From the NCBI GenBank assembly GCA_030522415.1, contig CM060104.1, positions 11,047,501-11,111,500 of the forward strand: a stretch of DNA of 64,000 bases. The letters are read 5' to 3'. The position numbers and the translations under genes are program-made. Shown piece after piece: positions 22,436 through 34,498 of this stretch. The DNA is from Channallabes apus (lineage: Eukaryota; Chordata; Actinopteri; Siluriformes; Clariidae). Position 1 is the first letter of the stretch. Each line of letters begins with the position of its first letter. Under the pieces are notes generated by a model. The model saw only the letters and a list, made by a program, of their open reading frames with translations. It made no database searches and was not told where the DNA came from.

Positions 22436-24045
22436 CAGTGGTGTGAAAAACTATTTGCCCCCTTCCTGATTTCTTATTCTTTTGCATGTTTGTCACACTT
22501 AAATGTTTCTGCTCATCAAAAACCGGTAACTATTAGTCAAAGATAACATAATTGAACACAAAATGCAGTTTTTAAATGAAGGTTTACGTTATTAAGGGAG
22601 AAAAAAAACTCCAAATCTACATGGCCCTGTGTGAAAAAGTGATTGCCCCTCTTGTTAAAAAATAACTTAACTGTGGTTTATCACACCTGAGTTCAGTTTC
22701 TGTAGTCACTCCCAGGCCTGATTACTGCCACACCTGTTTCAATCAAGAAATCACTTAAATAGGAGCTACCTGACACAGAGAAGTAGACTAAAAGCACCTC
22801 AAAAGCTAGACATCATGCCAAGATCCAAAGAAATTCAGGAAGAAATGAGAACAAAAGTAATTGAGATCTATCAGTCTGGTAAAGGTTATAAAGCCATTTC
22901 TAAAGCTTTGAGACTCCAGCGAACCACAGTGAGAGCCATTATCCACAAATGGCAAAAACATGGAACAGTGGTGAACCTTCCCAGGAGTGGCCGGCCGACC
23001 AAAATTACCCCAAGAGCGCAGAGACAACTCATCCGAGAGGCCACAAAAGACCCCAGGACAACATCTAAAGAACTGCAGGCCTCACTTGCCTCAATTAAGG
23101 TCATTGTTCACGACTCCACCATAAGAAAGAGACTGGGCAAAAACGGCCTGCATGGCAGATTTCCAAGGCGCAAACCACTTTTAAGCAAAAAGAACATTAA
23201 GGCTCGTCTCAATTTTGCTAAAAAAACATCTCAATGATTGCCAAGACTTTGGGGAAAATACCTTGTGGACCGACGAGACAAAAGTTAAACTTTTTGGAAG
23301 GTGGCATCTGGCATAAAAGTAACACAGCATTTCAGAAAAAGAACATCATACCAACAGTAAAATATGGTGGTGGTAGTGTGATGGTCTGGGGTTGTTTTGC
23401 TGCTTCAGGACCTGGAAGGCTTGCTGTGATAGATGGAACCATGAATTCTACTGTCTACCAAAAAATCCTGAAGGAGAATGTCCGGCCATCTGTTCGTCAA
23501 CTCAAGCTGAAGCGATCTTGGGTGCTGCAGCAGGACAATGACCCAAAACACACCAGCAAATCCACCTCTGAGTGGCTGAAAAAAAACAAAATGAAGACTT
23601 TGGAGTGGCCTAGTCAAAGTCCTGACCTGAATCCTATTGAGATGTTGTGGCATGACCTTAAAAAGGCGGTTCATGCTAGAAAACCCTCAAATAAAGCTGA
23701 ATTACAACAATTCTGCAAAGATGAGTGGGCCAAAATTCCTCCAGAGCGCTGTAAAAGACTCGTTGTAAGTTATTGCAAACGCTTGATTGCAGTTATTGCT
23801 GCTAAGGGTGGCCCAACCAGTTATTAGGTTCAGGGGGCAATTACTTTTTCACACAGGGCCATGTAGGTTTGGATTTTTTTTCTCCCTAAATAATAAAACC
23901 CCTCATTTAAAAACTGCATTTTGTGTTTACTTGTGTTATCTTTGACTAATAGTTAAATGTGTTTGATGATCAGAAACATTTTGTGTGACAAACATGCAAA
24001 AGATTAAGAAATCAGGAGGGGGGCAAATAGTTTTTCACACCACTG
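22436..24045 (+). mobile_element. Tc1-like transposon, copy 2
   Basis: Same family and same ends as copy 1 (CAGTGGTGTGAAAAAC), with TA duplications at 22,434-22,435 and 24,046-24,047. It is 1,610 bp and is inserted at the edge of the LINE remnant. Confidence 0.93.
22815..23827 (+). pseudogene. Tc1-like transposase, copy 2, frameshifted
   Basis: The first 140 codons (22,815-23,237) hold both helix-turn-helices, ending in an A-run frameshift at about 23,220. A second frame (23,234-23,827) resumes and also carries a small deletion near 23,300 that removes the VSRY region. Unlike copies 1 and 3, this copy still encodes WTDETK with the first catalytic Asp. The second Asp ([10 protein letters not shown]) and the Glu (PDLNPIE) are also present. 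Confidence 0.9.
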
Positions 24046-24047
24046 TA

Positions 24048-24634
24048 ACTACAAACTGACGCCTCATGCCTTAGTTCATTCTCTGCCGGATTAATGAGAC
24101 GCGCTCCTTTAGAACTGCACGTAGTAGCCGATAAAATCAAGTGAAACACTGTAGTCGAACGAATTCATAATCACAGTACTAAAATTACAGTACAAATGTA
24201 GAATTCAAATTAAATCAAATCTTATTAGGATCAAATTTAAGCACAATAAATGTTAACACAGTGAGCCTTTAGATTTTTATCACGTGTCATTAGAAAAGAA
24301 GAGTGTAGGGTTTTGTGTCATCTTATTTCTTGTGTTCTTTAAATTTATAGTAGATTTATTAACTGAAATAAATGACCATATTTCTGTCATTCCACACTTA
24401 AGGGGGTGGGAGAATTTTCATGTCCCACTTGTCAACAAAATTATAACGAAATCGGCCAAGTTTACTATTTATTGAAATATAAAATTCTAAACCAATAAGA
24501 TCAAATAACACCAAGTTGAAAACAGATAAAATACACGTGCAATTATTATAACAGGCTTACTTCGTCACTTATCTAGAGCTTTCTTTCAAAGAAGTCGAGT
24601 GGCTTATTAACGTGACTGGGGGAGTTGTCTCTAA
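24048..24634. other. No gene seen
   Basis: Unremarkable AT-rich sequence. A 63-codon frame at 24,284-24,475 has no features. Confidence 0.4.
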
Positions 24635-24710
24635 GTGTCCGAGTGATGCAGCGGTTAAGTCCGCGCCCTTTCCTGCGGGAGATCCGGGTTCGATCCCTGG
24701 ATGCTGCTGT
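24635..24710 (+). repeat. tRNA-derived SINE head
   Basis: GTCCGAGTGATGCAGCGGTT (A-box-like) and GGGTTCGATCCC (perfect B box) give an RNA polymerase III promoter with tRNA shape. A close relative is at 63,195-63,270. No full cloverleaf with paired acceptor is visible, so it is a SINE head rather than a tRNA gene. Confidence 0.55.
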
Positions 24711-24756
24711 TTTAAAATTGTTTTATTTTAATTATAGCAAAATAAAAAAATAAAAA

Positions 24757-24870
24757 GTTTTATTTTAATTTTGCTCAGCATACTATAGAAAAAATAATTG
24801 TACCTGGTATAGGTTTAATAGTTTGTTTGCTGTTTTTTCTATAGTATGCTGAGCAAAATAAAAATAAAAC
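24757..24870. repeat. Foldback with ~37-bp perfect arms
   Basis: TTTTGCTCAGCATACTATAG with flanking T/A runs (24,757-24,794) is the reverse complement of CTATAGTATGCTGAGCAAAA (24,833-24,870), around a ~38-nt loop. It abuts the solo LTR's target duplication. Confidence 0.8.
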
Positions 24871-24901
24871 ATTTTATTTTTTTTATTTTAATTTTGCTAT
24901 A

Positions 24902-25544
24902 TGTCACGTTCTGCTATGATGTTGGACTGTGGGCTTGGTGTTGAGGCATAAATGCAGAGGGGATGCAGTGAAACAGAAAAGAGTCTTTAATATTAAAACA
25001 AACAAGCAAAACATGAACAAAATATGAACTAAGAGTTGGCTAAAAACATGGAGCATACGAACCAGAACTCATAAACACTTAGACATAAGACTAGGGATTA
25101 CATACATTGATACACAATACAGACATGGGATACAAACTGGACAAGACAAGACATACTAAACAGCCTAGAGGACTAAACACAAGGGACTATGCATGCAAGG
25201 GATAAACAAACAAGACAGGCTTGGCTAGGTCTACCACCTGGGGGGTGTTCTTCGTACGTCGCTAACTCAGTTAGCTGGATTTGATTGTTGTGGATTTGTC
25301 CTGATCTTGGATTGTTTCGTTCTTCGATGCGCTTCTCGCACTTGTTGTCATAGCAACATGTCCGTAAGCTTGAACCTGCTCGGTAGCAGGTTTATTTCAT
25401 GTAAACAGGATTAAGGTTGCGCTCCTGACGGGTTATGATTGGTTGAAATGGTGAGGTCACATCTGATTGGTTAAAGAGCGCTGACGTGGACTGACTCACG
25501 TGGGGATAGAAAAGTATCTTGCATGCATGCATGCATATATATCT

Positions 25545-25585
<41 letters not shown>

Positions 25586-25792
25586 GTATTATATATATAA
25601 TTGCTATCAAATATTATATTAGAACATAAATTCATAGGTTTTTTATTATTATAGTAAACTCTAGGCACGAGACAGCCCTCAAGACCATTAATTCAAATTC
25701 TTGTATAATGTTTATTTTGTAACACATTTATTTTTCAGGGGTTCGTTATGAATATGCACACACACATATATATATATGCACACACACACATA

Positions 25793-25844
<52 letters not shown>

Positions 25845-26881
25845 TGAATGGATGGGATTATATATATATATAAATAAAAAAAATTATAATGAAAAATTGG
25901 ACAAAACTAATTTTATTATAAAGTAAACAATATAAAAGTATACATGGGGGGGGGAGCATTTCAGCAAATAACAGGTGTTACAAAAAAAAATTGAGCTTGT
26001 TCTTTTGTCATTTCGTCAACCAATCAAAGGGCTTGTGATCAGTGTTTCTACTGTCGATGCATATCTCCTTTTAAACCAACGCACGAGCGCGCAATAATCC
26101 TAGACAACTCAATCCGGCCAGACTAATCATCAACAACAGGTGTGCTCGAAGAACCGACTTAGCCGGAGCGTAATTAGCACGATGATCTCATCTTAGATGT
26201 GTCAGTTCATCTCGGATGTTTCAAGCGACGTACGAAGAACACCCCCCTGTTCTGCACATTAGCTGCTAAGCTAGCTCATAGCTAATCAGACTAATGGCTA
26301 AACAGGCTAGTAGCCTGAGACCCAAGGGATTGAACAGACAAGGTACACAGCAGACTAAGTATGAAACAGACTAAGAACTCTAAAGGTTAGTGGCTAAAGA
26401 TGTTAGTACCTAAACAAACTAAGAGCTAATCAGACAATGAGACTAGACAGGAACGAAGAATAGACAGACTAAGATCTAGACATGTTAGTATCACCCTCAT
26501 TAGTATTTAAACAGACTAATAACTAAACATGCAATGGGGGTTACTTATACAAAAGGGTAAACACAAAGGGCTAATTCTCCTAGAGGCTAATCCTGCTAGG
26601 AGACACAAAGACAAGGACATCTTAATATAAACAAACTTAAAGTGCTCCTGAAACCAAAAGGCCAACCATACTGTTAAACTAAAACAAAACAAAACCCACA
26701 TAACAGAAATTAATGCTCGACCCAGTTTCCCAGAACAAACAGGTATTTATAAAAGTGCTAACGAGCCTCCTCAGTTCAGGTGAGCATCCACGTCACCTGA
26801 CCGAGGAGGCTTCTGGGAAACTGAGTCTAGGAACAAAAACTGCAAACTAAAAACACTGCCCTCTAGTGGGCAACCCTCACA
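24902..26881 (-). mobile_element. Solo LTR containing a MITE
   Basis: The LTR starts TGTCACGTTCTG and ends CCCTCACA. It is flanked by the 5-bp duplication CTATA (24,897-24,901 and 26,882-26,886). Without the inserted MITE the LTR is about 970 bp. A minus-strand TATAAA lies near 26,745. It is related in layout to the LTRs at 57.2 and 59.5 kb, sharing TGTCACG starts and the TTCAGGTGAGC...ACGTCACCTGACCGAGG block. The internal region was lost by LTR-LTR recombination. Confidence 0.75.
25241..26246. mobile_element. ~1-kb TIR element (Harbinger-like MITE) in the solo LTR
   Basis: The ends GGGGGTGTTCTTCGTACGTC and its reverse complement form a ~24-bp perfect inverted repeat flanked by CTG (25,238-25,240 and 26,247-26,249). 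A 3-bp duplication suits PIF/Harbinger. Inside are (CA)n and long (TA)n arrays (25,548-25,584 and 25,755-25,842) but no transposase. Confidence 0.8.
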
Positions 26882-26948
26882 CTATAATTAAAATATATTT
26901 TTTAAAACAGCATCAGTATAGGTATAATATTATAGTATAGTATAAAAA

Positions 26949-28066
26949 TTATAGTATAGGTTTAATATTCAGTGCGCACCGTTTGTACAGGCTACTGTCC
27001 GTTTCCATGACCTGTATTCTCTCCATACTAGGAGCAGGTTTCAGTTTTTTGTTACTTGTGAGAATTTTAAGCATTTTACTTTCTCCTGGACAAAGTGTAT
27101 TCACCACTTGTCTCCTTCCTCTTTCAGTCATGTGTAAAAACTAGTTTATCTATTCCTCCACATCTGTGTATGGTTCTCAATGTGAGTGTGGTGCTGCACT
27201 CTGCTCCATCACTCTCCTGCAGTCTGGTGCTCAGTGACTGACTGAGGGTTTTCAATTTTGTGGAGGTTTCTGTGTTGTGTGACTTGCCGTCTTTTGCCCC
27301 TCTGTAGTTTTTTTGTGTTTCGTCGGTTGTCAGTTTGTGTTTCAGTGCAGATATTAGGGAGAGGGTTACTGTTGTCTGTAGGGATGTTGGGTTTTCTACC
27401 CACGGTATTTTCTGTGTCTGTGTTGCATTTATTGGTGCTGAGTGCAGTGTTTCTCTCTATGGTGCCGGTGTATTCAGGACTGACCTTTGTGAGCTTTGAC
27501 TACGATGTGTTGCTTCTCTGGGGGTCAATGAGGTCCACTCCAGGCTCCCCAGTGTTCTCTCACTGGCTGTCCCTGCGCTGCTGCTGCTGCTGTATCCCAG
27601 GCGAGTTGCCCTGTAAGCTCCCCAGCTGCACAGCTCCATTGCGGACAGTTCAGCCTTTCATGCCCGACATAACCACACTCGAAGCACTTGAGCCACTCCG
27701 TGCTGGCAAAGACAATATAACTGTTGTCACCATCCTTACACTTAAAATTTACCTTTAATGTCTCCCTCTGTGGAAGGACAGGACATGTTACACCCGAGCA
27801 GGATAGGTTTCATTTTGCTTGTGAATTTCCTGAAGCAGGCCAGCTCCATCTTAATCTGTTTGTCTTTAATGTACTGGGGGACATTGATTTTTCTTGGTGA
27901 GGAAAACCACCACTGCTTTGTTCATACAGGAGGCAGAGTAGATGTTCTCAAACCCGACCTGCTCTCGCACCACTAGTAGCACCATTTCTCCCTGTACTCT
28001 ATCTTCTGAAATACACTTGACTCCATTCCGAAGAGACAAAGTCTCCTCACCGGCCTCAGAGGCCAT
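26949..28066 (-). pseudogene. L1/Tx1-type LINE ORF1-like (gag-like) remnant
   Basis: The 5' frame (28,066-27,866) reads LRNGVKCISEDRVQGEMVLL and VGFENIYSASCMNKAVVVFL, familiar from fish Tx1-like ORF1 proteins. After frame breaks, a zinc knuckle CFECGYVGHERLNC lies near 27,690-27,645, followed by a Ser/Thr/Gln-rich tail. The protein would bind RNA in the LINE ribonucleoprotein. It carries several frameshifts. Opposite-strand ORFs of up to 166 codons here are shadows. Confidence 0.65.
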
Positions 28067-28070
28067 GGTG

Positions 28071-28072
<2 letters not shown>

Positions 28073-28107
<35 letters not shown>
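28073..28107 (+). repeat. (CT)n microsatellite
   Basis: A run of CT dinucleotides immediately upstream (minus sense) of the ORF1 remnant. Confidence 0.95.
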
Positions 28108-28110
<3 letters not shown>

Positions 28111-28139
28111 AAACTTTTATTTTTACATTAATGAGAAGA

Positions 28140-28560
28140 CTATTTCATAACTTTGGGGCTTTGTAAGAAAAAGGTCTTCCCCCATGCTGTAGTTTTCATA
28201 ATATGGATAATGAGCTCATATCTTCTGGTTCTAATAAGGGGGCTGGCTGATGCATTCTGTAGTAACTGGAGCTTGTTGATGCAGCTAGTAGACCTAGACA
28301 GTAAAGCATTCCAGTAGTCCAATGTAGAGGTAACAAAAGCATGAATTAGTGTTTTTGCATCATGTAGTGACATTTTTTCTTCTTCTTGACAATATTTCTG
28401 AGATGAAAGAAGGCTGCCCTTATTATCTATATGAGCTTCAAATGAAATACTGGAATCAATAATCACAGCAAGGTTTATTTACTGCTGCACATGATGAAAC
28501 AGAAAGGCCTTCCTTACTGTGTGATCAGAACGCTGCTATGATTAATTCTAGCTACATGCT
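28140..28560 (-). pseudogene. L2-like LINE reverse transcriptase C-terminal remnant
   Basis: A 108-codon frame holds IIDSSISFEAHI, LIHAFVTSTLDYWNALL and INKLQLLQNASA, typical of the region after the RT catalytic core in L2/CR1-like LINEs. The upstream RT is absent and the frame is broken on both sides. Confidence 0.7.
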
Positions 28561-28827
28561 GTCCTAGTAAACAGTACTTCTGTCTTGTCAGAAGTAAATA
28601 GTAAATAAACACAGAGTGTCTAATGGCCTTCATACATTCCCCAACTTTATTAAGCTAGTGTCCCTCATCTCGAATCTAATACCATGCTTAAAATTATGTT
28701 ACTCAGAGGTATACTGTATTAGCAGTGAACAAAAAATTGCATATTTTATATATGAGCATAGATCCTGTGATAGATACAAAATTGACTGTTAAACCTGTGA
28801 AACAAAAACTATTCAAACCTGTATATA
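28561..28827. other. No gene seen
   Basis: AT-rich. A 64-codon minus frame lacks features. Confidence 0.4.
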
Positions 28828-28939
28828 TACTCAGCAAAAAAATAAACGCCCCTTTTTCAGGACTGTGTATTTCAACAATAATGTTGTAAAAATCCAAATA
28901 ACTTTACAGATCTTCATTGTAAAGGGTTTAAACAATGTT

Positions 28940-29190
28940 CCCTTTCAAAAGGCTTCACTCGATGCTGCGTGAAAACGCTATGGGAACATCTTGTCATGTT
29001 GCTGGCTGTGAAGCATGTGTGTATAAACACGCCAAATTTTGGCCCATATAACCTCGGTCAGGTGACGTCATCTGATTAGACGCACCATGCAGGTTATAAA
29101 TAGTGGTGAGCCAGAGGCATTCCTCAGATCATTTGTCTTCACCTCGCTGTGTTTAGCGTGTTATAAGAAGTGTTTAACTCACCGATATCG
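28940..29190 (+). promoter_or_regulatory. DIRS outer terminal repeat, left
   Basis: It holds TTCACTCGATGCTGCGTG, the CCTCGGTCAGGTGACGTCAT block (CRE plus E box) and a downstream TATAAATAG (29,095-29,103). This looks like a promoter with CRE and TATA about 30 bp apart. The inverted counterpart is at 38,730-38,933. Confidence 0.6.
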
Positions 29191-29392
29191 GAGTTTTAAA
29201 ACGACATGTCCTTCCGTGGGTGATATCCATATCGGAGGGCGATCTCTACACTTTACTACTTCGATTAAAATGCTCTCGCGCCTCGCATTCCTGGAGAAGC
29301 TTCGAGCCGCGGCGCATTTTGGTGCTTAAAACTCACTTCTTCGTTGGATCGGGAAATCCCTTTGTCCGCTCTCAAGCGCGCCCCGGGCTTAT

Positions 29393-29885
29393 ATGATTAT
29401 AACGGAGTTATATGATGTCGCCCAGATAGAAGAGACGCTTCAAAAGCTATCTCTCTCCTGCGACATCATCCTTCCTGAAAAGCTAATACTTCCTGAAAAG
29501 CTGTGTAGACTTTCATCTTCCCTGGAGAGAAAAGCTTTTCAGGCAGCAGGTCAGGTTGGTGCTCCTTTGCACACTAGGGCGGTTTTGCAGGCCTACCAGG
29601 CTGACCTGCTGAGAGACCTGAGCACTGGCGGAGCTCTTCATATAGGGCATATTGGAATCACGCCGGGCCACAGACTTGTCTCTACGTGCAACAAAAGCAG
29701 ACGGCTCGTGCTATCGGCCGTTTTATGGCTGCGATGGGTTTCGCGCGGAGGCACTTGTGGTTAAATCTCAGGCGCATCAAGGATAAGAATCATGCATTCC
29801 TCCTGGATGCCCCTATTTCGCCTTCCGGCCTGTTTGGCGATATCGTTAACTCGTTCGCCACTGTAGAAAGAATGCCTCTTCTTGT
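29393..29885 (+). pseudogene. DIRS gag-like fragment
   Basis: Two overlapping frames together match teleost DIRS gag: ERKAFQAAGQVGAPLHTRAV and LQAYQADLLRDLSTGG in the first, QTARAIGRFMAAMGFARRHL and DAPISPSGLFGD in the second (shift around 29,690). It is truncated at 29,885 by the BEL/Pao insertion or a deletion. A second gag piece (VLRDLSTGGALQDK) lies on the minus strand near 36,800. Confidence 0.7.
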
Positions 29886-29889
29886 ATAG

Positions 29890-31360
29890 GCCTTTTCTTC
29901 GCGAGAAACTTGAAATGTGAAACAATCAGTTTCCAAATTCCAAGACAGTCCTAAGCTTTATTGGACAGGGAGGGGATCTGAACTGAGATCTAGGTCTTTT
30001 ACAATTTTCGCACGATCTTCTAGCCTGGGAAAATCCTCTAACTTTTTTAACAATGCATGCTCCACCATTTCTGGAGCTCCATAACTTTCCTCCAGTCGTT
30101 GCCACAACATTTTTAGGCCTTGTTCAGGACGAAGTACATGTATAGAGCGAATTCTTTTGGCATGTTCCGATGACTGAGAGCCAAGCCATTTGGTTAACAA
30201 ATCAAGTTCTTCTTGAGCTGTTAAATTAAGATCTTTAGTAGCGCTTCTAAAAGATGCCTTCCATGACCAGTAGTTTTCAGCATGATCGTCATATTTCATC
30301 ATATTTCAACACATTTCGACACATTTCTTTGCGTATCAGATGTCTTGTAAGGTCAGAGCTGGTTGTCAGAGAATTATAAAGTTTTTTTTCTGTCTTTACT
30401 GGGCATTGCGGCCGTCCTTGACTGCATGTTTGAACCGTTTGCGTGGTAAACTGGCCGTAAGTAGATTGTTGGCCCTGTTGAATTTCCACTTTTGGTAATT
30501 CAGCGTTGTCTGGGGTGTCTGCAAGATTTACTTGCGAAAGCGCTTGCACATAATCTCTAGTCTGTTCAGCTGGGCTGAGAGGTTGTTCGACAACTGGAGG
30601 TTCCTGAACTGACTCTCCACTTTCAATTGCTTCTTCGTAAGCTGCAGCCTCTGCTAATGCAACAGCAACTGCCTTTCTACTTTTGAGAAGATGCAGACTT
30701 GCTTCTAAATCAGCTTTTTTCTTTATTACATCCGCTTCTCGTTCCACAAAAGACAGCTCTGCACGGGCTGCTTCCGCCTTAGCTCTTGCTTTGATAGCTG
30801 CAGACCCAATGGAAGACTGTCTGCTACTTTTTGAAGCTTTTGATGATTTTGACTGAACTGACTTGCTATCAGTACTTTTTGCTGACATGACTGTTTGTGC
30901 TTGCTGATCCTCAGTTTTGTTTCCTTGTTGCATTGAGGGATTTGTTTGATTGTCATTTAACTGGTACTGTTTTCCTGCGCGTAGACTCATTGATGATACG
31001 TGGTATTTTCTTTTGCTTGAACCGGTTGTTTTCTTGCCTTTTTACTATACTGTCCTCACAATGCGTTACTGTGCAAAGCTAGACAGCAAGCTAACATGAG
31101 AGATGAAACTCCAATAAGTCTTCAAGGCGTAACTTTTCTTGTATTTTATTAAAATTTTCTTTTCTCTTTTTTGTAATGTAAAACTGAAAATACACAACAA
31201 ACAGACATCAATATAAACATAACAAGCTAAACACAACATAAACTACTGCCAGATAAATTGTTCATGTCTATAGCAAAAATGACACTTTCTTAACATGAAA
31301 ATATCAACTTTCAGTCACTTACAGACAAATAGTGTCCCAGGAACAGCGTAAATAGAAAAC
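29890..31360 (-). mobile_element. BEL/Pao-type LTR retrotransposon fragment
   Basis: It consists of a gag region (below) and probable 5' LTR sequence at 31,020-31,360. No pol was seen, so it is a truncated insertion inside the DIRS cluster. Boundaries are approximate. Confidence 0.5.
29958..30990 (-). pseudogene. BEL/Pao gag-like protein, frameshifted
   Basis: The first frame (30,990-30,289, 233 codons) has a Gln/Ser-rich start, a long Ala/Glu/Lys coiled coil (KARAKAEAARAELSFVEREA), and ends at DLTRHLIRKEM. The second frame (30,302-29,958) continues with YDDHAENYWSWKASFRSATK, LDLLTKWLG and LEESYGAPEMVEHALLKKLE, typical of BEL/Pao gag. The junction holds a small repeated block (CATATTTCAACACATTTCG) that probably caused the frame change. 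The rest of gag and pol is missing. Confidence 0.7.
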
Positions 31361-31365
31361 GTTTC

Positions 31366-32508
31366 GTGTTACATTGCTGTAACCCTGTTCCCTGAAAGGT
31401 GGGAATGAGATGCTGCATGAAAACGCTATGGGAACCATTTTGTCGCGTTGCCGGTCGTTGAAGCATGCTGTGAAAACACGCCAAAGTTTTTGGCTATATA
31501 TAACCTCGACCAGGTGACATCATCTGATTAGATGTAGGTGGAGGTTATAAAAACAGGTGAGCCGGCAACAACCTCAGATTAATTTGTCTGAACAGCTGTC
31601 CGGTCACATGGTAGTCACTGCAAGTGTCTGGACCCCAAGGTTGTGTAGCGTGTGCGCACAAGGCCGAGAAGGTCTCAGAACTATGCCTGGGAAGCTAACT
31701 CGGGGCTTTCCGTGAGCCCGGAGTAGCATAAACATCCAGATTATGATGTAACGAATGTGTGCGGGAAGACCAACCTTCCACGTCGCACAATTGCTGCAGG
31801 GGAGTAACTCTTGCAAGAGCAATAGATGAGGTGACCCCTCTGGTCCAATGGGCCCTGATTTCTAGAGGTGAAGTGAGCCCATGCGCCTCATAGGAGAGGG
31901 CAATAGCATCTCTCACCCAGTATAGTGGTCGCTCTGACTTGCGCCACTGGCTTATGCGGTGGACGTAAATCTGAAGAGCACGTACTGGACAGTAAGTGAA
32001 GTTTCTCCTGCTCCGAAGCTGTAAAAGGCGGAGGACAGAAGGCTTCAAAAAAGTAGGGTGCATGTTACAAATGGAACTTTCGGAAGATAGTTCAGTGAGG
32101 ATGCGGTTAAGTACATCTTGAGAGTACTAGGGCACAAGGCCGAGGACAAGCTTTTCCTGCAGAAACTCCAGCACTGAAACATATCGGCAGTGGACTGGGT
32201 CTACCTGCTTAGCACACACTTGTTGCAGGGGAATACCTCTTGCAAGTGCAATAAATGAGGCAATCCCCCTAGTTGAATGAGCCCCGATTCCTAGAGGCGA
32301 AGTGAGCCCACATGCCTCCTAGGAGAGGGCAATAGCATCTCTCACCCAATGTCACCCTGTGCTGCCTTTCTTATAGTATTATCAGGACTTTTATCCTGAA
32401 GTAATTGTTTTAGGAAAAATGCCCTCTAGAGGCTGTTCAGCCATTTTGTTTAGTTAAAAAGCAAGCAGTTGTAAGAGCACATGGCTGGATAGATGGTGCA
32501 TCTAAGTT
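31366..32508 (-). repeat. DIRS arm L (mirror of 37.65-38.93 kb)
   Basis: It contains a terminal-repeat copy (31,366-31,600) and tyrosine recombinase sequence. 31,600-32,508 matches 37,647-38,560 in reverse, including a non-DIRS-looking CACCCTGTGCTGCCTTTCTT stretch and the flank GATGGTGCATCTAA. The arms sit symmetrically around the minus-oriented DIRS. Confidence 0.75.
31695..32063 (-). pseudogene. DIRS tyrosine recombinase, C-terminal part
   Basis: 122 codons include YCPVRALQIYVHR, a DAIALSYEAHG segment, HWTRG (the H-x-x-R box) and SSIALARVTPLQQLCDVEGW. The recombinase would integrate the circular DNA copy. The N-terminal catalytic Arg region is absent. Near-copies of this domain recur at 32,220-32,350, 33,060-33,540, 33,700-34,471 (minus) and 37,810-38,457 (plus). 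Confidence 0.75.
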
Positions 32509-33059
32509 CCCTTTCAAGGCTTCACTCGATGCTGCGTGAAAACGCTATGGGAACCATTTTGTCGCATTGCCAGTCGTTGAAGCATGCTGTGAAAACACGC
32601 CAAAGTTTTTGGCTATATATAACCTCGACCAGGTGACGTCATCTGATTAGATGTAGGTGGAGGTTATAAAAACAGGTGAGCCGGCAACAACCTCAGATTA
32701 ATTTGTCTGAACAGCCATCCGGTCACGTGGTAGTGCGGCACTCGGATGCAGCATCTCGTTCCCGCCTTTCAGGGAACAGGGTTACAGCAATGTAACCCGA
32801 GACGTTCCCTTTCAAGGCTTCACTCGATGCTGCGTGAAAACCCTATGGGAACGAGAATACCAACGCCGCCGCACTACAGGTGTCTGGAACCCAAGGTTGT
32901 GTAGCGTGTGCGCACAAAGCCAAGAAGGTCTCAGAACTAGCCTGGGCAGCTAACTCGGGGGCAGTGAGCCCGGAGTAGCATGAACATCCAGATTATAAAT
33001 GTAAGAAATGTGTGCGGGGAGGACCAACCCTTCGCGCCACACAATTACTGCAGGGGATA

Positions 33060-34471
33060 CCTCCTGCTGCTGAGACTGGGACGATCACCCTGGTTGGGTG
33101 AGCCCTGCTTCCCAGAGGCGAAGTGAACGCATGCGCCTCATAGGAGAGGGCAATATGCATCTCTCACCCAGTATAGTGGCGCTCTGACTTACGCCACTAG
33201 CTGATGCGGTGGACGTGAATCTGAAGAGCAGATACTGGACAGTAAGTGAAGTTTCTCCTGCTCCGAAGCTGTAAAAGGCGGAGGACAGAAGGCTTCAACA
33301 ATGCAGCTAAGAACATCCTGAGGGTACTAGGACACAAGGACAAGCCTTTCCTGCAGAAGCTCCAGCACTGAAACATTTCGGCAGTGGACTGGGTTTACCT
33401 GCTTAGCAGACACTTGCTGCAGGGGAATACCTCTTGCCAGTGCAATAGATGAGGCAATCCCCTTTGCTGAAAGAGCCCTGATGCCTAGAGGCGAAGTGAG
33501 CCCACGCGCCTCATAGGAGAGGGCAATAACATGTCACATCCAGAACATGTAGAAACTGCTCTGACCTACGCCACTAGCTAATGCGGTGGACGTAGATCTA
33601 AAGAGCACAAGCTGGACACCGCAAGTGAAGTCTCTCCTGCTCCGAAGCTGTAAGCGCGGAGGACAGAAGGCTTCAAAAGCAATAGGGTGCCTGTTGGGTT
33701 TATAGAGCTTTCGGAAGATAGTTGAGAGAGGATGCAGTCATGTACGTCCTGTGAGTACTAGGGCACAGACCCGAGGACGGAAACTCCAGCACTGAAACAA
33801 TTCGGCAGTGGACTGGGTTTACCTGCTTAGCAGATATATGCTGCAGGGGAATACCTCTTGCTAATGCAATAGATGAGGCAATCCCCAAGGTTGAAAGGGC
33901 CCTGATTCTTAGAGGCGAAGTGAGCCCACGCGCCTCATAGGAGAGGGCAATAACATGTCTCATCCAGAACATGTAGAAACTGCTCTGACCTACTCCACTA
34001 GCTAATGCGGTGGACGTAGATCTAAAGAGCACAAGCTGGACACCGCAAGTGAAGTCTCTCCTGCTCAGAAGCTGTAAGCGCGGAGGACAGAAGGCTTCAA
34101 AAGCAATAGGGTGCCTGTTGGGTTTATAGAGCTTTCGGAAGATAGTTGAGAGAGGATGCAGTCATGTACGTCCTGAGAGTACTAGGGCACAGACCCGAGG
34201 ACGGAAACTCCAGCACTGAAACAATTCGGCAGTGGACTGGGTTTACCTGCTTAGCAGATATATGCTGCAGGGGAATACCTCTTGCTAATGCAATAGATGA
34301 GGCAATCCCCAAGGTTGAAAGGGCCCTGATTCCTAGAGGCGAAGTGAGCCCACGCGCCTTGTAGGAGAGGGCAATAGCATCTCTCATCCAAAACATGTAG
34401 AAGCTGCTCTGACCTACGCCACTAGCTGATGCGGTGGACGTAAATCTGAAGAGCAGTAAAAGGTGAAGCAT
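33060..34471 (-). pseudogene. Tandem copies of the DIRS tyrosine recombinase segment
   Basis: A ~425-bp unit occurs about three times (33,060-33,610, 33,640-34,040, 34,065-34,471). Each encodes DAIALSY.ARGLTSPL and STLGIASSIALARGIPLQH. The last two units are nearly identical over 400 bp (for example the GTTGGGTTTATAGAGCTTTC block). The His of H-x-x-R is replaced (LSTLG) in these copies. They are pseudogenic tandem duplicates. Confidence 0.7.
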
Positions 34472-34498
34472 ATCTTGGAAGGCAAGGGGTCCACCTTG

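Noticed and set aside
27258..27758. 166-codon hydrophobic plus-strand ORF resembling a membrane protein
   Set aside because: It is antisense to the LINE ORF1 remnant with a zinc knuckle; its hydrophobicity arises from reading Ser/Thr/Lys-rich codons in reverse.
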